Below are positions 1-11,512 of a stretch of DNA of 64,000 nt, in pieces (positions within the stretch are counted from its first letter, which is position 1; each line of letters begins with the position of its first letter). Position numbers and translations under genes: made by a program. This DNA comes from Prosapia bicincta (lineage: Eukaryota > Arthropoda > Insecta > Hemiptera > Cercopidae), in contig JBAIZL010000003.1 of assembly GCA_036971475.1 (NCBI GenBank), positions 53,303,842-53,367,841 of the forward strand. The letters run 5' to 3'. The notes beneath the pieces are model-generated. The model worked only from the letters and a program-made list of their open reading frames with translations. It ran no database searches and was not told the origin of the DNA.

Positions 1-1380
1 AGATATCCTTGGACTGTGCTCTGAGAACTTATGGAATTTTAGCCATAGAACTCCTAAACTGTTGCCTAAGAACTCCTCCAACTGTTGTCTGAGAACTTCT
101 CGAACTGTAGCATGAGAGCTCCTCAAACTGTAGCTAGAGAACATCTTGAAGAGTAGTCATTCAACTCCTTGAACTGTAGCCTGAGATATCCTTGGACTGT
201 ACTCTGAGAACTTATGGAATTTTAGCCATAGAACTCCTAAACCGTTGCCTGAGAATTCCTTCAACTGTTGCCTGAGAACTCCTCGAACTGTAGCCTGAGA
301 TATCCTTGGACTGTGCTCTGAGAACTTATGGAATTTTAGCCATAGAACTCCTAAACCGTTGCCTGAGAATTCCTTCAACTGTTGCCTGAGAACTCCTCGA
401 ACTGTAGCCTGAGATATCCTTGGACTGTACTCTGAGAACTTATGGAATTGTAGCCATAGAACTCCTAAACCGTTGCCTGAGAATTCCTTCAACTGTTGCC
501 TGAGAACTCCTCGAACTGTAGCCTGAGATATCCTTGGACTGTGCTCTGAGAACTTATGGAATTTTAGCCATAGAACTCCTAAACTGTTGCCTGAGAATTC
601 CTTCAACTGTTGCCTGAGAACTCCTCGAACTGTAGCCTGAGATATCCTTGGACTGTGCTCTGAGAACTTATGGAATTTTAGCCATAGAACTCCCAAACTG
701 TTGCCTGAGAATTCCTTCAACTGTTGCCTGAGAACTCCTCGAACTGTAGCCTGAGATATCCTTGGACTGTGCTCTGAGAACTTATGGAATTTTAGCCATA
801 GAACTCCCAAACTGTTGCCTGAGAATTCCTTCAACTGTTGTCTGAGAACTCCTCGAACTCTAGCCTGAGATATCCTTGGACTGTGCTCTGAGAACTTATG
901 GAATTTTAGCCATAGAACTCCCAAACTGTTGCCTGAGAATTCCTTCAACTGTTGCCTGAGAACTCCTCGAACTGTAGCCTGAGATATCCTTGGACTGTGC
1001 TCTGAGAACTTATGGAATTTTAGCCATAGAACTCCTAAACTGTTGTCTGAGAATTCCTTCAACTGTTGCCTGAGAACTCCTCGAACTGTAGCCTGAGATA
1101 TCCTTGGACTGTGCTCTGAGAACTTATGGAATTTTAGCCATAGAACTCCCAAACTGTTGCCTGAGAATTCCTTCAACTGTTGCCTGAGAACTCCTCGAAC
1201 TGTAGCCTGAGATATCCTTGGACTGTGCTCTGAGAACTTATGGAATTTTAGCCATAGAACTCCCAAACTGTTGCCTGAGAATTCCTTCAACTGTTGCCTG
1301 AGAACTCCTCGAACTGTGGCCTGAGAATTCCTTGGACTGCATCCTGAGAACTTATCGAATTGTAGCAATAGAGCTTCTCA
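1..1380. repeat. Minisatellite block 1 (23-bp units, 114-bp higher-order repeat)
   Basis: The basic unit is about 23 bp, of the form AGAACTCCTCGAACTGTAGC plus CTG. From about 184 onward, five unit variants (23+23+22+23+23 bp) repeat as a 114-bp block; the landmark AGATATCCTTGGACTG recurs at 184, 298, 412 and so on, about ten times. The first 180 bp belong to the different 160-bp arrangement seen in block 2. Because 114 is 38 codons exactly, the minus strand stays open from 1368 to 157 as a 38-residue repeat. That frame begins at a TTG codon, not ATG, and most differences between repeats change the amino acid, so I read it as a by-product of periodicity. The block runs off the left edge. Confidence 0.95.
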
Positions 1381-2440
1381 AACTTAGATTTCAAAACAAT
1401 CTTCTTTAAAATAAATTATTAAATATATATACTCGTAGGCCTATATATAAAGAACTAAATCAAAATACAAATACACGAATTATAATTGTAAATTCAATGT
1501 TCCGGTTACCCACATTATAAGCTGACTGGCGATAAAAGTGTTTTGGCGCCTATCACTAAGACATGTAAACGAGTCACATGTAATTGATTTTATCATGTCA
1601 CTTGTGAGGTTATAAATATTTTGTATATAGAACTAAAGTGTAATATATTCTCTCTCTGATAATTAATGCTTCAGGTCCAATAAATACTATCCAAGATTAA
1701 TATCAAGTAAAAGTTTTAGAACCAAATAATTTACTTGTTAAGGAATTTACGTTATAATTTACTTCCTAGTAAAGATGAGTTTATCTAAGTGTATCAATGT
1801 TTGTACTTAAATTCAACCAAGTCCGTTTTTAAGGATTATTTTACAACTAAATACTTAGTCAATATTTCCGACTTACTTTTAGGTTTTGTGAAATTTTGAA
1901 AACAGTAGTGAAAATCAATATAATACGGAATAACAAAGGCGTGTGTCGGCCCGTAACTACGGACAAAAAGCTCCTAGAATAACATCATGTTTTTAGTGCT
2001 GTCGGCGTTTATCTATCAAACAAAAACCATCGTAATTACATCTGTAAGTAGTGTGAAGCTTGTTGTTAAATACTGTGCCTTATTTTTTCCAAAGTAGCAA
2101 CACCAGCTGAGTAGTACGAATAAACATAAAGCGTTAAGAGGCCCGACGGTATTCGGTTCAGGGCACTGACTGTCGCGTCAATTGGGTGACGATTACAGGA
2201 ACTGACGGTTAAAAGAGTGACGGTTTTATTGTATTCTAACAATCAAAGTACAAATAATTTTAATTCGTTGGGTGTTGCTTAGTAACCAATTTAAAATGAA
2301 TTCAACGATGTAGCCTATTATGGCATTGCTGTTTTGGTAAATAAAAATTGTATATGTTATCTCGTTGGAAAGCTGTTTTGTTAAAATCCTAACCGTTTTA
2401 TAGGTTATTATTTTTCTGCTGAAATTAATTGGTTTTGGGG

Positions 2441-2620
2441 GGGTCATGTGTCACCCCCGTGGGCTACGCCCCTAAGACTTACTTATCTCAGGACCCTTCC
2501 CAAGAAAGTACTCAACAATTCCCAAAATTTCATGGCGATCGGATTAGTAGACTATTTTATTAACGCATAAGGGTCATACATACATACATACATACAAACA
2601 TTCATTTTTATATCAGGTAT
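2441..2620. repeat. Interspersed-repeat remnant with CATA tail, copy 1
   Basis: The stretch has the look of the 3' part of a common insect interspersed repeat: GGGCTACGCCCC, then AAATTTCATGGCGATCGG, then AACGCATAAGGGTCA, then a CATA microsatellite (2574-2600) and an AT-rich end. The order 'fix-point text, TTTCAT-GCGATCGG, CATA repeat' is known from non-LTR retrotransposon and SINE-type tails in insects; the exact family is not identified. The matching copy at about 11513-11666 has a shorter CATA run, as expected for a microsatellite tail. No coding part is attached. Confidence 0.5.
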
Positions 2621-3503
2621 AACACCCCTAGTAGGACGAACAAGAAAGGTTAAAATAAATCATACTTCTTGAGAAAGGAATGTTTTTCGTTGAACTTTTT
2701 TTAAGTGTAACTGAATTGGAGAAAATGTAATATTCGTAAATTGTTATCTTGTTCAATATGGCTTTTAACCAGAATTTGTTTAATGGCGATTAAAAAATGT
2801 TGCTTTTCAACATGCACTTCCGATTAATTGATTCCGAACCAAATTTTTGTTGGCTTCATAGAATTAATTAATGTTTATATACTACAGTTTCTCGAACGTA
2901 ACATATTTCGATATATTAAACCTTTTTTTACAGATTGGATTTTAAATTATGATCATAAGACAATAAATTGAACTGATAACATAAAATACAACCAAGCTGT
3001 GTTGCCACATTCATTTTATGTAATGTCTAGAGTAAACAAACTAAAGGAAGAAAGTCGGGCCAACTAGAGTAACAAATTCTTTTCGCTACGAGACTTTCGA
3101 CTGCAAGGGAATTGGGTCGTCAGCTGTGTTTATTCAACAAATGCGTTTATTTTATCATTTCTTACCGTATTAGAGTTGTGATGAATGTAGCTGTATTTTT
3201 GTATTTTTTCTAAAGGTTTTTAAATTACAAGTTTATTGTCAAGTGTAATAAGTTTATAATAATTGGGGCAGTTAGAGGCTTTCCTTTATTGTTTTCTATT
3301 AGGGCAAATATTTTGCAATAACCATATAGAAAAAATATCTAAATTTCACAAGTACCTTTGTCCTGCTAAAATCGCAAAAAGAAGAAAACTTGTAGTTTTA
3401 CCGAAACATGTAGCCTATGTATAGAGAACTATATCCTGTTGTGGGTTTTGTGTTTTTATAATATTTCTTATAAATAGATTATAACGATTCTATAAGAAAG
3501 ATA

Positions 3504-3607
3504 ACACTGGTATGCATCAAATTTGCCTCAAGAATGAAAACATCTGATTTTAGTCAATTGCGATGCCCTGAATTCAGATCTGTTTTTAGTTTTTTTCTAT
3601 CACGTCA
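3504..3607 (+). repeat. Left inverted repeat of degraded DNA element, unit 1 copy
   Basis: ACACTGGTATGCAT (3504-3517), a spacer, and a 73-bp core (3535-3607) containing GATGCCCTGAATTCAGATCT. The reverse complement of both modules is found at 16666-16779, where the core differs at 4 of 73 positions. The same module, with an internal 36-bp duplication, is present at 12551-12690. In unit 1 the partner right end is missing because of the 4.8-kb difference at 4097/4098. Confidence 0.75.
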
Positions 3608-3799
3608 GGTTTTTTCGTAATTTAAAAAAATGTATAATAATAATTTACACAATTACTGCACATATGGGTATCTATAATGAATTTAAACCTCTATATATGT
3701 TTATTTGTTTACCGGAATATATTTTATAAATAAACAAGGATGTTAAAATTCAATGTAATTATAAGTGACAATTTAAAAACTTACCTAGTGTTTACATCA

Positions 3800-4097
3800 C
3801 ACTTGGGATGTTTTGCCCGGGGGAATTTCCCTTTAGGCACCAGCAGTAATCTGCCATCATTGTTTCATTCCAATTCCCCTGGTATCTTGTTTGCATGGTT
3901 TTAATGTCCTAGTGGAATCTTTCAATCTATTTCTCACTCAACGCACCCAGATTTTCTGAGAAATAGTCGATATGGCTATATAGAAAATGTACTTTCACAC
4001 TCATTTTACAGCCCAAGGGTTTGAAATGTCCTAAACATTCCTCAGCAATTTCCCTATAATTTTCAGCTTTATTGTTCCCAAGAAAGTTTTCGGTTAC
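3800..4097 (-). pseudogene. C-terminal fragment of a transposon-type gene (ERFH-DI family), broken
   Basis: Read on the minus strand from 4097, the frame gives NFLGNNKAENYREI, then GCKMSVKVHFLYSHIDYF, SENLGALSEK, a stop, ERFH, a second stop in place of the usual glutamine, DIKTMQ-RYQG-W and ADYCWCLK. This order matches the C-terminal part of a large protein family that is very repetitive in arthropod and cnidarian genomes and usually left unnamed. Two in-frame stops inside the ERFHQDI block show it is dead. The N-terminal and middle parts are absent here because the sequence jumps at about 4098. Unit 2 keeps only the first part of this fragment (13140-13247) and continues into the upstream region. 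Function is inferred to be transposase-like from the flanking inverted repeats. Confidence 0.8.
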
Positions 4098-4115
4098 CCT
4101 TCTTATTACCTTCTT
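4095..4115. other. Deletion breakpoint between macro-unit copies
   Basis: Up to GTTTTCGGTTACCC (ending about 4097) the sequence matches unit 2 at about 13247. From TTCTTATTAACTTGTAAAT it matches unit 2 at about 18027. The 4.8 kb between those two points in unit 2, holding most of the element and its right inverted repeat, is missing here. Unit 2 has the coherent coding order across the point, so a deletion in unit 1 is more likely than an insertion in unit 2. Confidence 0.8.
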
Positions 4116-4441
4116 ATTAACTTGTAAATATTTATTAGTATATTCGACTCTAATTTTTTCTCAAGGGAGTTAAGGCTAGGATGGAGGACAATCCTAATTA
4201 GCTAGAACCTATAAGTATGTATACTCGTATTTAATTCCGTTTGCGGAATCATATTATAGAAACTCGACACAAATTGTACTGAATAATTATTCCAAGAGTA
4301 AATAGTTCTAAGCTTCACATAACAAGGTACACACTAACTATCATGAAGGCCTTTGTCATGTTACTAACTATATGACCTTCACACATGCCATAATTAGTAA
4401 CATAATGATGAATAATATAATATTACTTGTATATTTTACAG

Positions 4442-4544
4442 AACCAGCCCAAGATCCCGGCAGATAATGCGGGTGGACACAGGACCTACGATAACACACC
4501 ATCTTCCCTCGGGACTCCATGGGATGAGTCGACAAGGCTTTAAG
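4442..4544 (+). other. Exon-like segment, unit 1 copy (doubtful)
   Basis: A 103-bp stretch of higher GC content is bounded on the left by TGTATATTTTACAG and on the right by AAG|GTATGT, a good acceptor and donor pair. One frame is open from end to end (it includes GLHGMSRQGFK before the donor). The copy at 18303-18405 has exactly the same length and both splice-like edges. However, the copies differ at about 13 positions, mostly changing residues, and I do not recognise the peptide. It may be a relic exon of a duplicated gene or chance. Confidence 0.25.
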
Positions 4545-4599
4545 GTATGTTGCTACCTGTCTATTTACCTTTATACAACTTTAAACTGCTTAATTCCTC

Positions 4600-6780
4600 T
4601 AAACAAGCGAGTCGAATCTGTGATCTATTTATAAACATCTTCAGTGGAAGAGAGTTTAGGTTATATTACCCCGAGTTTTGAACCAACACGCTTCATTTGT
4701 TACAACACCCAGTATAAACTATTGGGGCTTTTAGACATTCTAATTAAACTAAAGTGGATGGTGTCAAAATATTGCGGATAATTTCAAAACCTCACAAAAA
4801 TTAAAAATTATAACAACAAGAAACCCTCCAAATATAAAGAGAAGGGTGAGCCCGAATTTGACAGATTGTGGCCCTCAGGCGATCCTCGCTAAGAGTTTTA
4901 TCCTTGAATGTTGCGAGTTTGCTGATTTTATTTGTATTATGTGCAATTATTCAGCATATAGTGTTGTTTGTGTTGTTTCTATAAAGCTTATTTTAAATAA
5001 TATTTCGTAAATGCTCATAGTAGTAGTAATATTTTACAAAGATTTCTTCTTTTGTAATTTATTGCATCAAACTACCTTTCTAAATGGACTTTAAATTGTT
5101 TGTAATTCGGAAAAAAGGATATCAGAATTATGTTTTTATTCATTTTAATACAGATGTGTATGATTTTTCAATTAAAAGCAAAGTAATATATTTATATTCC
5201 ATAAGAATCACCAATTCTTCGGCATCGCAATTTCTTTCTGTTGTCATCTAACCGACCGACGTTGCGTCGTCCTCCCACAGCCAAACAGATTGCTCTAGGT
5301 TATCTTTCCGACTCACAAATAATTGTAAATAACTGAACGTGTGTGAAATGTATGTTTGTTGTAATATAACTTGGAATTATTAAAAAATTCGATACTTAAG
5401 TATGTAAAGTTTATATTTTGTTATTCGCCTAAATTACTACATAAGTAGCTTAATTTATAGTTAATAGAATCTAAAGTTAATATAGGTTCTTAAAAACCTA
5501 ATGTAAATTTCTCGTATTCTCAACATGGTTTTAATTTAGTAATAGCAAAAGCTATTAAGTATTCACGTAAACCTAAGCTGCTAAACAGTATTATAGCAAA
5601 CGTTATAATCTAAACGAATGCTGTGTTTTACATTCGTGTGATTTTGCCTTTACTTGCAATATTGGTTTACAAATAATTAGGTTAGGCCTGTATTCTTACT
5701 GACAACATCCTAGTAGAACTCTTCCCTTACAATTGCAAGTTATAGGCCTTTAATTCTAATAAAATGTTTGGAATAACATGCATGTTTTTACTAAGACTAA
5801 AAGTAGGTAATTGGATAGAAATTCTTTTCATAAACTTTTTGTTGAGCGGTGTTTTTTTTTTAGTTAGAAATAACTATAGATCCTTTTAAAATATACGTTG
5901 CCTACAAATTTAGTAATCACAGCATGGTTTTTGTGTATTAATGACTAAAGTTCTTTCTAATCTAACCTTTAAACAGAGTTTTCCATTGGTAGCAGCTTTA
6001 AGCAAGTGTGGAGTATTTTTCAATTAAAGTAAATACAATCTCTAAAAAACGAATGTACTTTTCTATTTAATTCTTTTGTACACTTAGATTTCAAAACGAT
6101 CTTCTTTAGAAGAAATTATTAAATATATTATTTTTTAAATTATTAAATAATTATATTTATGTGTTATTTTTAATCTTGACAGGGGCACGAAATCTGTCAG
6201 TGTATTCGAAACGTCGTAGATTCATTAAGATATATTTTTTTAAGTCTAAGAAAGTCAATTCTTGCTAAGTTTATATTATTTAAAATATAAAATAATTTAT
6301 CTATTACGTTTATATGTTCTTGCATATTTATGAAGGATATTAGCACCACATAGTTGCATACACACGACAATACTGTTTATTGCGTAACTCTTTCTTTCGC
6401 GGGGAGATTTATTTTCCTGATTACATGGCTATTATATAATACATCAGACGATGATAATATTAACGATGCGAAGTCATTAATGTATCAAATATATAAGCAT
6501 TGTAACACTACTACGTATGGGAAATACTGTACAGAGTGTCCATGAATTACTCTAATATAGCCTACTTGTTTAGTCTTCCATATGTCTGTCTTAGTCTATT
6601 AAAAAAAGTTTTAATTTCTATAAAGCCGATAAACGCATCAAATTCAAATTTTAGTCTGTTCAAAACTTGTATTTTAAAACGTTTCAGAAAATTTGTTCTG
6701 AAAAATCTCGGAGATTTCAAAATGGTGTTCATACAAAGTTAGAGTGCTGTTAACTGTTGCCGCTTTAGCTTTAAGCAAAG
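4600..6780. other. Gene-free AT-rich segment, right part of unit 1
   Basis: No gene, RNA gene or complete mobile element is visible. The stretch matches 18460-20785 of unit 2 with scattered substitutions and several indels; unit 1 has about 80 bp (near 5070-5160) that unit 2 lacks. At 6082-6130 it carries a near-copy of the sequence that also borders the right ends of minisatellite blocks 1 and 2 (1381-1430 and 10237-10285). Confidence 0.6.
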
Positions 6781-7240
6781 ATCCTCTTTAACTCTAGTCA
6801 GGGAAATGCTGGTAAGTATTGAACTGCTGGAAATGTAGGCAGAGAACTGTTTTAATAATAGCCAGAGATTTGCTTGAACTGTAGCCAGAGAACTGCTCGA
6901 GCTATAGCCACATATCTGTCGAAACTTTAGGCAGGGAACTGCTGGAACTGTAGGCAGAGAACTGTTTTAACTATAGCCAGAGATTAGGTCTAACTGTAGA
7001 CAGAGAACCGCTGGAACTATAGCAAATAACTGTTCGAACTATAGCCAGGAATCAGTTTAAGCTCTAGGCAGGGACGTGCTTAATCTGCAGGCAAAGAACT
7101 GTTTTAACTAAAGCCAGATATTTGCTCGAACTTTAGACAGAGAACCGCTGGAACTATAGCCAATAACTGCTTGAACTGTAGCTAGAAATCTGTTCAAAGT
7201 CTAGGCAGGGAACTGCTCGAACTGTAGAATGAGAATTCCT
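6780..7240. repeat. Degenerate left edge of minisatellite block 2
   Basis: Diverged 23-24-bp units of the type AGAACTGCTGGAACTGTAGG plus CAG, with many substitutions and occasional length changes, and no higher-order periodicity. This is the expected state at the edge of an old tandem array. The same kind of degenerate units forms all of block 3 (20786-21336), at the matching right end of unit 2. Confidence 0.9.
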
Positions 7241-9400
7241 CGGACTGTAACCTGAGAACTTCTCAAACTGTAGCTGGAGAACTTCTCCAACTGTTGCCTA
7301 AGAACTCCTCCAACTGTTGCCTGAGAACTCCTCAAACTGTAGCTAGAGAACATCTTGAAGAGTAGTCATTCAACTCCTTGAACTGTAGCCTGAGATATCC
7401 TTGGGCTGTACTCTGAGAACTTATGGAATTTTAGCCATAGAACTCCTAAACTGTTGCCTGAGAATTCCTTCAACTGTTGCCTGAGAACTCCTCGAACTGT
7501 AGCTAGAGAACATCTTGAAGAGTAGTCATTCAACTCCTTGAACTGTAGCCTGAGATATCCTTGGGCTGTACTCTGAGAACTTATGGAATTTTAGCCATAG
7601 AACTCCTAAACTGTTGCCTGAGAATTCCTTCAACTGTAGCATGAGAGCTCCTCAAACTGTAGCTAGAGAACATCTTGAAGAGTAGTCATTCAACTCCTTG
7701 AACTGTAGCCTGAGATATCCTTGGGCTGTACTCTGAGAACTTATGGAATTTTAGCCATAGAACTCCTAAACTGTTGCCTCAGAATTCCTTCAACTGTTGC
7801 CTGAGAACTCCTCGAACTGTAGCTAGAGAACATCTTGAAGAGTAGTCATTCAACTCCTTGAACTGTAGCCTGAGATATCCTTGGACTGTACTCTGAGAAC
7901 TTATGGAATTTTAGCCATAGAACTCCTAAACTGTTGCCTGAGAATTCCTTCAACTGTAGCATGAGAAATCCTCGAACTGTAGCTAGAGAACATCTTGAAG
8001 AGTAGTCATTCAACTCCTTGAACTGTAGCCTGAGATATCCTTGGACTGTACTCTGAGAACTTATGGAATTTTAGCCATAGAACTCCTAAACTGTTGCCTG
8101 AGAATTCCTTCAACTGTTGCCTGAGAACTCCTCGAACTGTAGCTAGAGAACATCTTGAAGAGTAGTCATTCAACTCCTTGAACTGTAGCCTGAGATATCC
8201 TTGGACTGTACTCTGAGAACTTATGGAATTTTAGCCATAGAACTCCTAAACTGTTGCCTGAGAATTCCTTCAACTGTAGCATGAGAGCTCCTCAAACTGT
8301 AGCTAGAGAACATCTTGAAGAGTAGTCATTCAACTCCTTGAACTGTAGCCTGAGATATCCTTGGACTGTACTCTGAGAGCTTATGGAATTTTAGCCATAG
8401 AACTCCTAAACTGTTGCCTGAGAATTCCTCCAACTGTTGCCTGAGAACTTCTTGAAATGTAGCATGAGAGCTCCTCAAACTGTAGCTAGAGAACAGCTTG
8501 AAGAGTAGTCATTCAACTCCTTGAACTGTAGCCTGAGATATCCTTGGACTTTACTCTGAGAGCTTATGGAATTTTAGCCATAGAACTCCTAAACTGTTGC
8601 CTGAGAATTCCTTCAACTGTTGCCTGAGAACTCCTCGAACTGTAGCTAGAGAACATCTTGAAGAGTAGTTATTCAACTCCTTGAACTGTAGCCTGAGATA
8701 TCCTTGGGCTGTACTCTGAGAACTTATGGAATTTTAGCCATAGAACTCCTAAACTGTTGCCTGAGAATTCCTTCAACTGTTGCCTGAGAACTCCTCGAAC
8801 TGTAGCTAGAGAACATCTTGAAGAGTAGTCATTCAACTCCTTGAACTGTAGCCTGAGATATCCTTGGACTGTACTCTGAGAACTTATGGAATTTTAGCCA
8901 TAGAACTCCTAAACTGTTGCCTGAGAATTCCTTCAACTGTTGCCTGAGAACTCCTCGAACTGTAGCTAGAGAACATCTTGAAGAGTAGTCATTCAACTCA
9001 TTGAACTGTAGCCTGAGATATCCTTGGACTGTACTCTGAGAACTTATGGAATTTTAGCCATAGAACTCCTAAACTGTAGCCTGAGAATTCCTTGGACTGC
9101 ACCCTGAGAACTTATGGAATTTTAGCCATAGAACTCCTAAACTGTTGCCTGAGAATTCCTTCAACTGTAGCATGAGAGCTCCTCAAACTGTAGCTAGAGA
9201 ACATCTTGAAGAGTAGTCATTCAACTCCTTGAACTGTAGCCTGAGATATCCTTGGGCTGTACTCTGAGAACTTATGGAATTTTAGCCATAGAACTCCTAA
9301 ACTGTTGCCTGAGAATTCCTTCAACTGTTGCCTGAGAACTCCTCGAACTGTAGCTAGAGAACATCTCGAAGAGTAGTCATTCAACTCCTTGAACTGTAGC
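7240..9400. repeat. Minisatellite block 2, 160-bp higher-order repeat
   Basis: Seven 23-bp-type units repeat together as a 160-bp block. AGCTAGAGAACATCTTGAAG recurs at 7501, 7661, 7821, 7981, 8141 and 8301, exactly 160 apart. Alternate copies carry either TTGCCTGAGAACTCCTCG or AGCATGAGAGCTCCTC in one unit, so a two-step (320-bp) alternation is visible. As 160 is not a multiple of three, no long frame forms here. Confidence 0.92.
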
Positions 9401-10240
9401 CTGAGATATCCTTGGACTGTACTCTGAGAACTTATGGAATTTTAGCCATAAAACTCCTAAACTGTTGCCTGAGAATTCCTTCAACTGTTGCCTGAGAACT
9501 CCTCGAACTGTAGCCTGAGATATCCTTGGACTGTGCTCTGAGAACTTATGGAATTTTAGCCATAGAACTCCTAAACTGTTGCCTGAGAATTCCTTCAACT
9601 GTTGCCTGAGAACTCCTCGAACGGTAGCCTGAGATATCCTTGGACTGTACTCTGAGAACTTATGGAATTTTAGCCATAGAACTCCTAAACTGTTGCCTGA
9701 GAATTCCTTCAACTGTTGTCTGAGAACTCCTCGAACTGTAGCCTGAGATATCCTTGGACTGTGCTCTGAGAACTTATGGAATTTTAGCCATAGAACTCCT
9801 AAACTGTTGCCTGAGAATTCCTTCAACTGTTGCCTGAGAACTCCTCGAACTGTAGCCTGAGATATCCTTGGACTGTGCTCTGAGAACTTATGGAATTTTA
9901 GCCATAGAACTCCTAAACTGTTGCCTGAGAATTCCTTCAACTGTTGCCTGAGAACTCCTCGAACTGTAGCCTGAGATATCCTTGGACTGTACTCTGAGAA
10001 CTTATGGAATTTTAGCCATAGAACTCCTAAACTGTTGCCTGAGAATTCCTTCAACTGTTGCCTGAGAACTCCTCGAACTGTAGCCTGAGATATCCTTGGA
10101 CTGTGCTCTGAGAACTTATGGAATTTCAGCCATAGAACTCCCAAACTGTTGCCTGAGAACTCCTCGAACTGTAGCCTGAGAATTCCTTGGACTGCACCCT
10201 GAGAACTTATCGAATTGTAGCAATAGAGCTTCTCAAACTT
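9400..10240. repeat. Minisatellite block 2, 114-bp higher-order repeat
   Basis: The array switches from the 160-bp to the same 114-bp arrangement that makes up block 1, for about seven copies. The right edge (GAGAACTTATCGAATTGTAG, then CAATAGAGCTTCTCAAACTT) is shared with the end of block 1, so the blocks are homologous arrays of different length. The minus strand is open over 10255-9377 as 38-residue repeats, again from a TTG codon; I do not regard it as a gene. Confidence 0.93.
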
Positions 10241-10353
10241 AGATTTCAAAAACAATCTTCTTTAAAATAAATTATTAAATATATATACTCGTAGGCCTAT
10301 ATATAAAGAAATAAGTCAAATTATAATTATAATTGTAAATTCAATTATTATTT

Positions 10354-10384
10354 CTTGTATTTGTATTTTAACTTAGTTCTTTAT
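10354..10384 (-). repeat. Local inverted copy of flanking sequence
   Basis: This 31-bp stretch is close to the reverse complement of the unit 1 sequence at about 1448-1478 (AAAGAACTAAATCAAAATAC and on). At the collinear place unit 2 lacks the direct-oriented ATACAAATACACG part. The change sits next to the AT microsatellite, which suggests a hairpin-mediated local inversion or duplication. Confidence 0.55.
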
Positions 10385-10408
10385 TAATACACAAGAATAC
10401 ATATAGCG

Positions 10409-10517
<109 letters not shown>

Positions 10518-11512
10518 AATGAAACAATTATATTGCAACAAAACCTCAATTTCATGTTCCGGTTACCCCACATTATAAGCTGACTGGCGATAAAAGTGTT
10601 TTGGCGCCTATCACTAAGACATGTAAACGAGTCACATGTAATTGATTTTATCATGTCACTTGTGAGGTTATAAATATTTTGTATATAGAACTAAGGTGTA
10701 ATATATTCTCTCTCTGATAATTAATGCTTCAGGTCCAATAAATACTATCCAAGAATAATATCAAGTAAAAGTTTTAAAACCAAATAATTTACTTGTTAAG
10801 GAATTTACGTTATAATTTACTTCCTAGTAAGGATGAGTTTATCTAAGTGTATTAATGTTTGTACTTAACTTTCACAAAGTCCGTTTTTAAGGATTATTTT
10901 ACAACTAAATACTTAGTCAATATTTCCGACTTACTTTTTAGGTTTTGTGAAATTTTGAAAACAGTAGTGAAAATCAATATAATACGGAATAACAAATATG
11001 TGTGTCGGCCCGTAACTACTGACAAAAAGCTCTTAGAATAACATCATGTTTTTAGTGCTGTCGGCGTTTATCTATCAAACAAAAACCATCGTAATTACAT
11101 CTGTAAGTAGTGTAAAGCTTGTTGTTAAATACTGTGTCTTAATTTTTCCAAAAGTAGCAACACCAGCTGAGTAGTACTAATAAACATAAAGCGTTAAGGG
11201 CCCGACGGTATTCGGTTCAGGGTACTGACTGTCGCGTCAATTGGGTGACGATTACAGGAACTGACGGTTAAAAGAGTGACGGTTTTACTGTATTCTAACA
11301 ATCAAAGTACAAATAATTTTAATTCGTTGGGTGTTGCTTAGTAACCAAAATTTAAAATGAATTCAACGATGTAGCCTATTATGGCATTGCTGTTTTGGTA
11401 AATAAAAATTGTATATGTTATCTCGTTGGGAAGCTGTTTTGTTAAAATCCTAACCGTTTTATAGGTTATTATTTTTCTGCTGAAATTAATTGGTTTTGGG
11501 GGGTCAAGTGTC

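Larger units (their letters stand above)
1381..6780. repeat. Macro-unit copy 1 (segmental duplication, shorter copy)
   Basis: This low-copy-looking, AT-rich segment between minisatellite blocks 1 and 2 aligns collinearly with 10241-20785. The left part (1381 to about 4097) matches 10241-13247 with few differences. The right part (about 4098-6780) matches about 18025-20785 with more substitutions and indels. Relative to copy 2 it lacks about 4.8 kb at 4097/4098 but retains about 200 bp (about 3805-4005) that copy 2 has lost. Apart from the transposon remnants listed separately I see no gene in it. The minus frame at 2226-2447 and the plus frames at 6354-6545 and 6536-6742 are short, unlike any family I know, and not kept intact in copy 2. 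Confidence 0.85.

Noticed and set aside
157..1368. 403-codon minus-strand frame as a repetitive protein gene
   Set aside because: It starts at TTG, has no upstream context, exists only because the repeat period is divisible by three, and varies mostly at residue-changing sites.
2226..2447. 73-codon minus-strand frame
   Set aside because: Low-complexity AT-rich sequence adjoining an interspersed-repeat tail; no family match and no start context.
4670..4740. tRNA or tRNA-derived SINE on the minus strand (GGTTCAAAAC and TAGTTTATACTGG resemble B and A boxes)
   Set aside because: The acceptor and T stems do not pair, and the copy in unit 2 does not improve the fold.
6354..6742. Two short plus-strand frames
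   Set aside because: Interrupted in the unit 2 copy and without recognisable features.
7240..9400. CRISPR-like repeat and spacer array
   Set aside because: All parts of each 160-bp block repeat; there are no unique spacers, and the context is eukaryotic.
9377..10255. 292-codon minus-strand frame as a gene
   Set aside because: Same periodicity effect in minisatellite block 2; also TTG-started.
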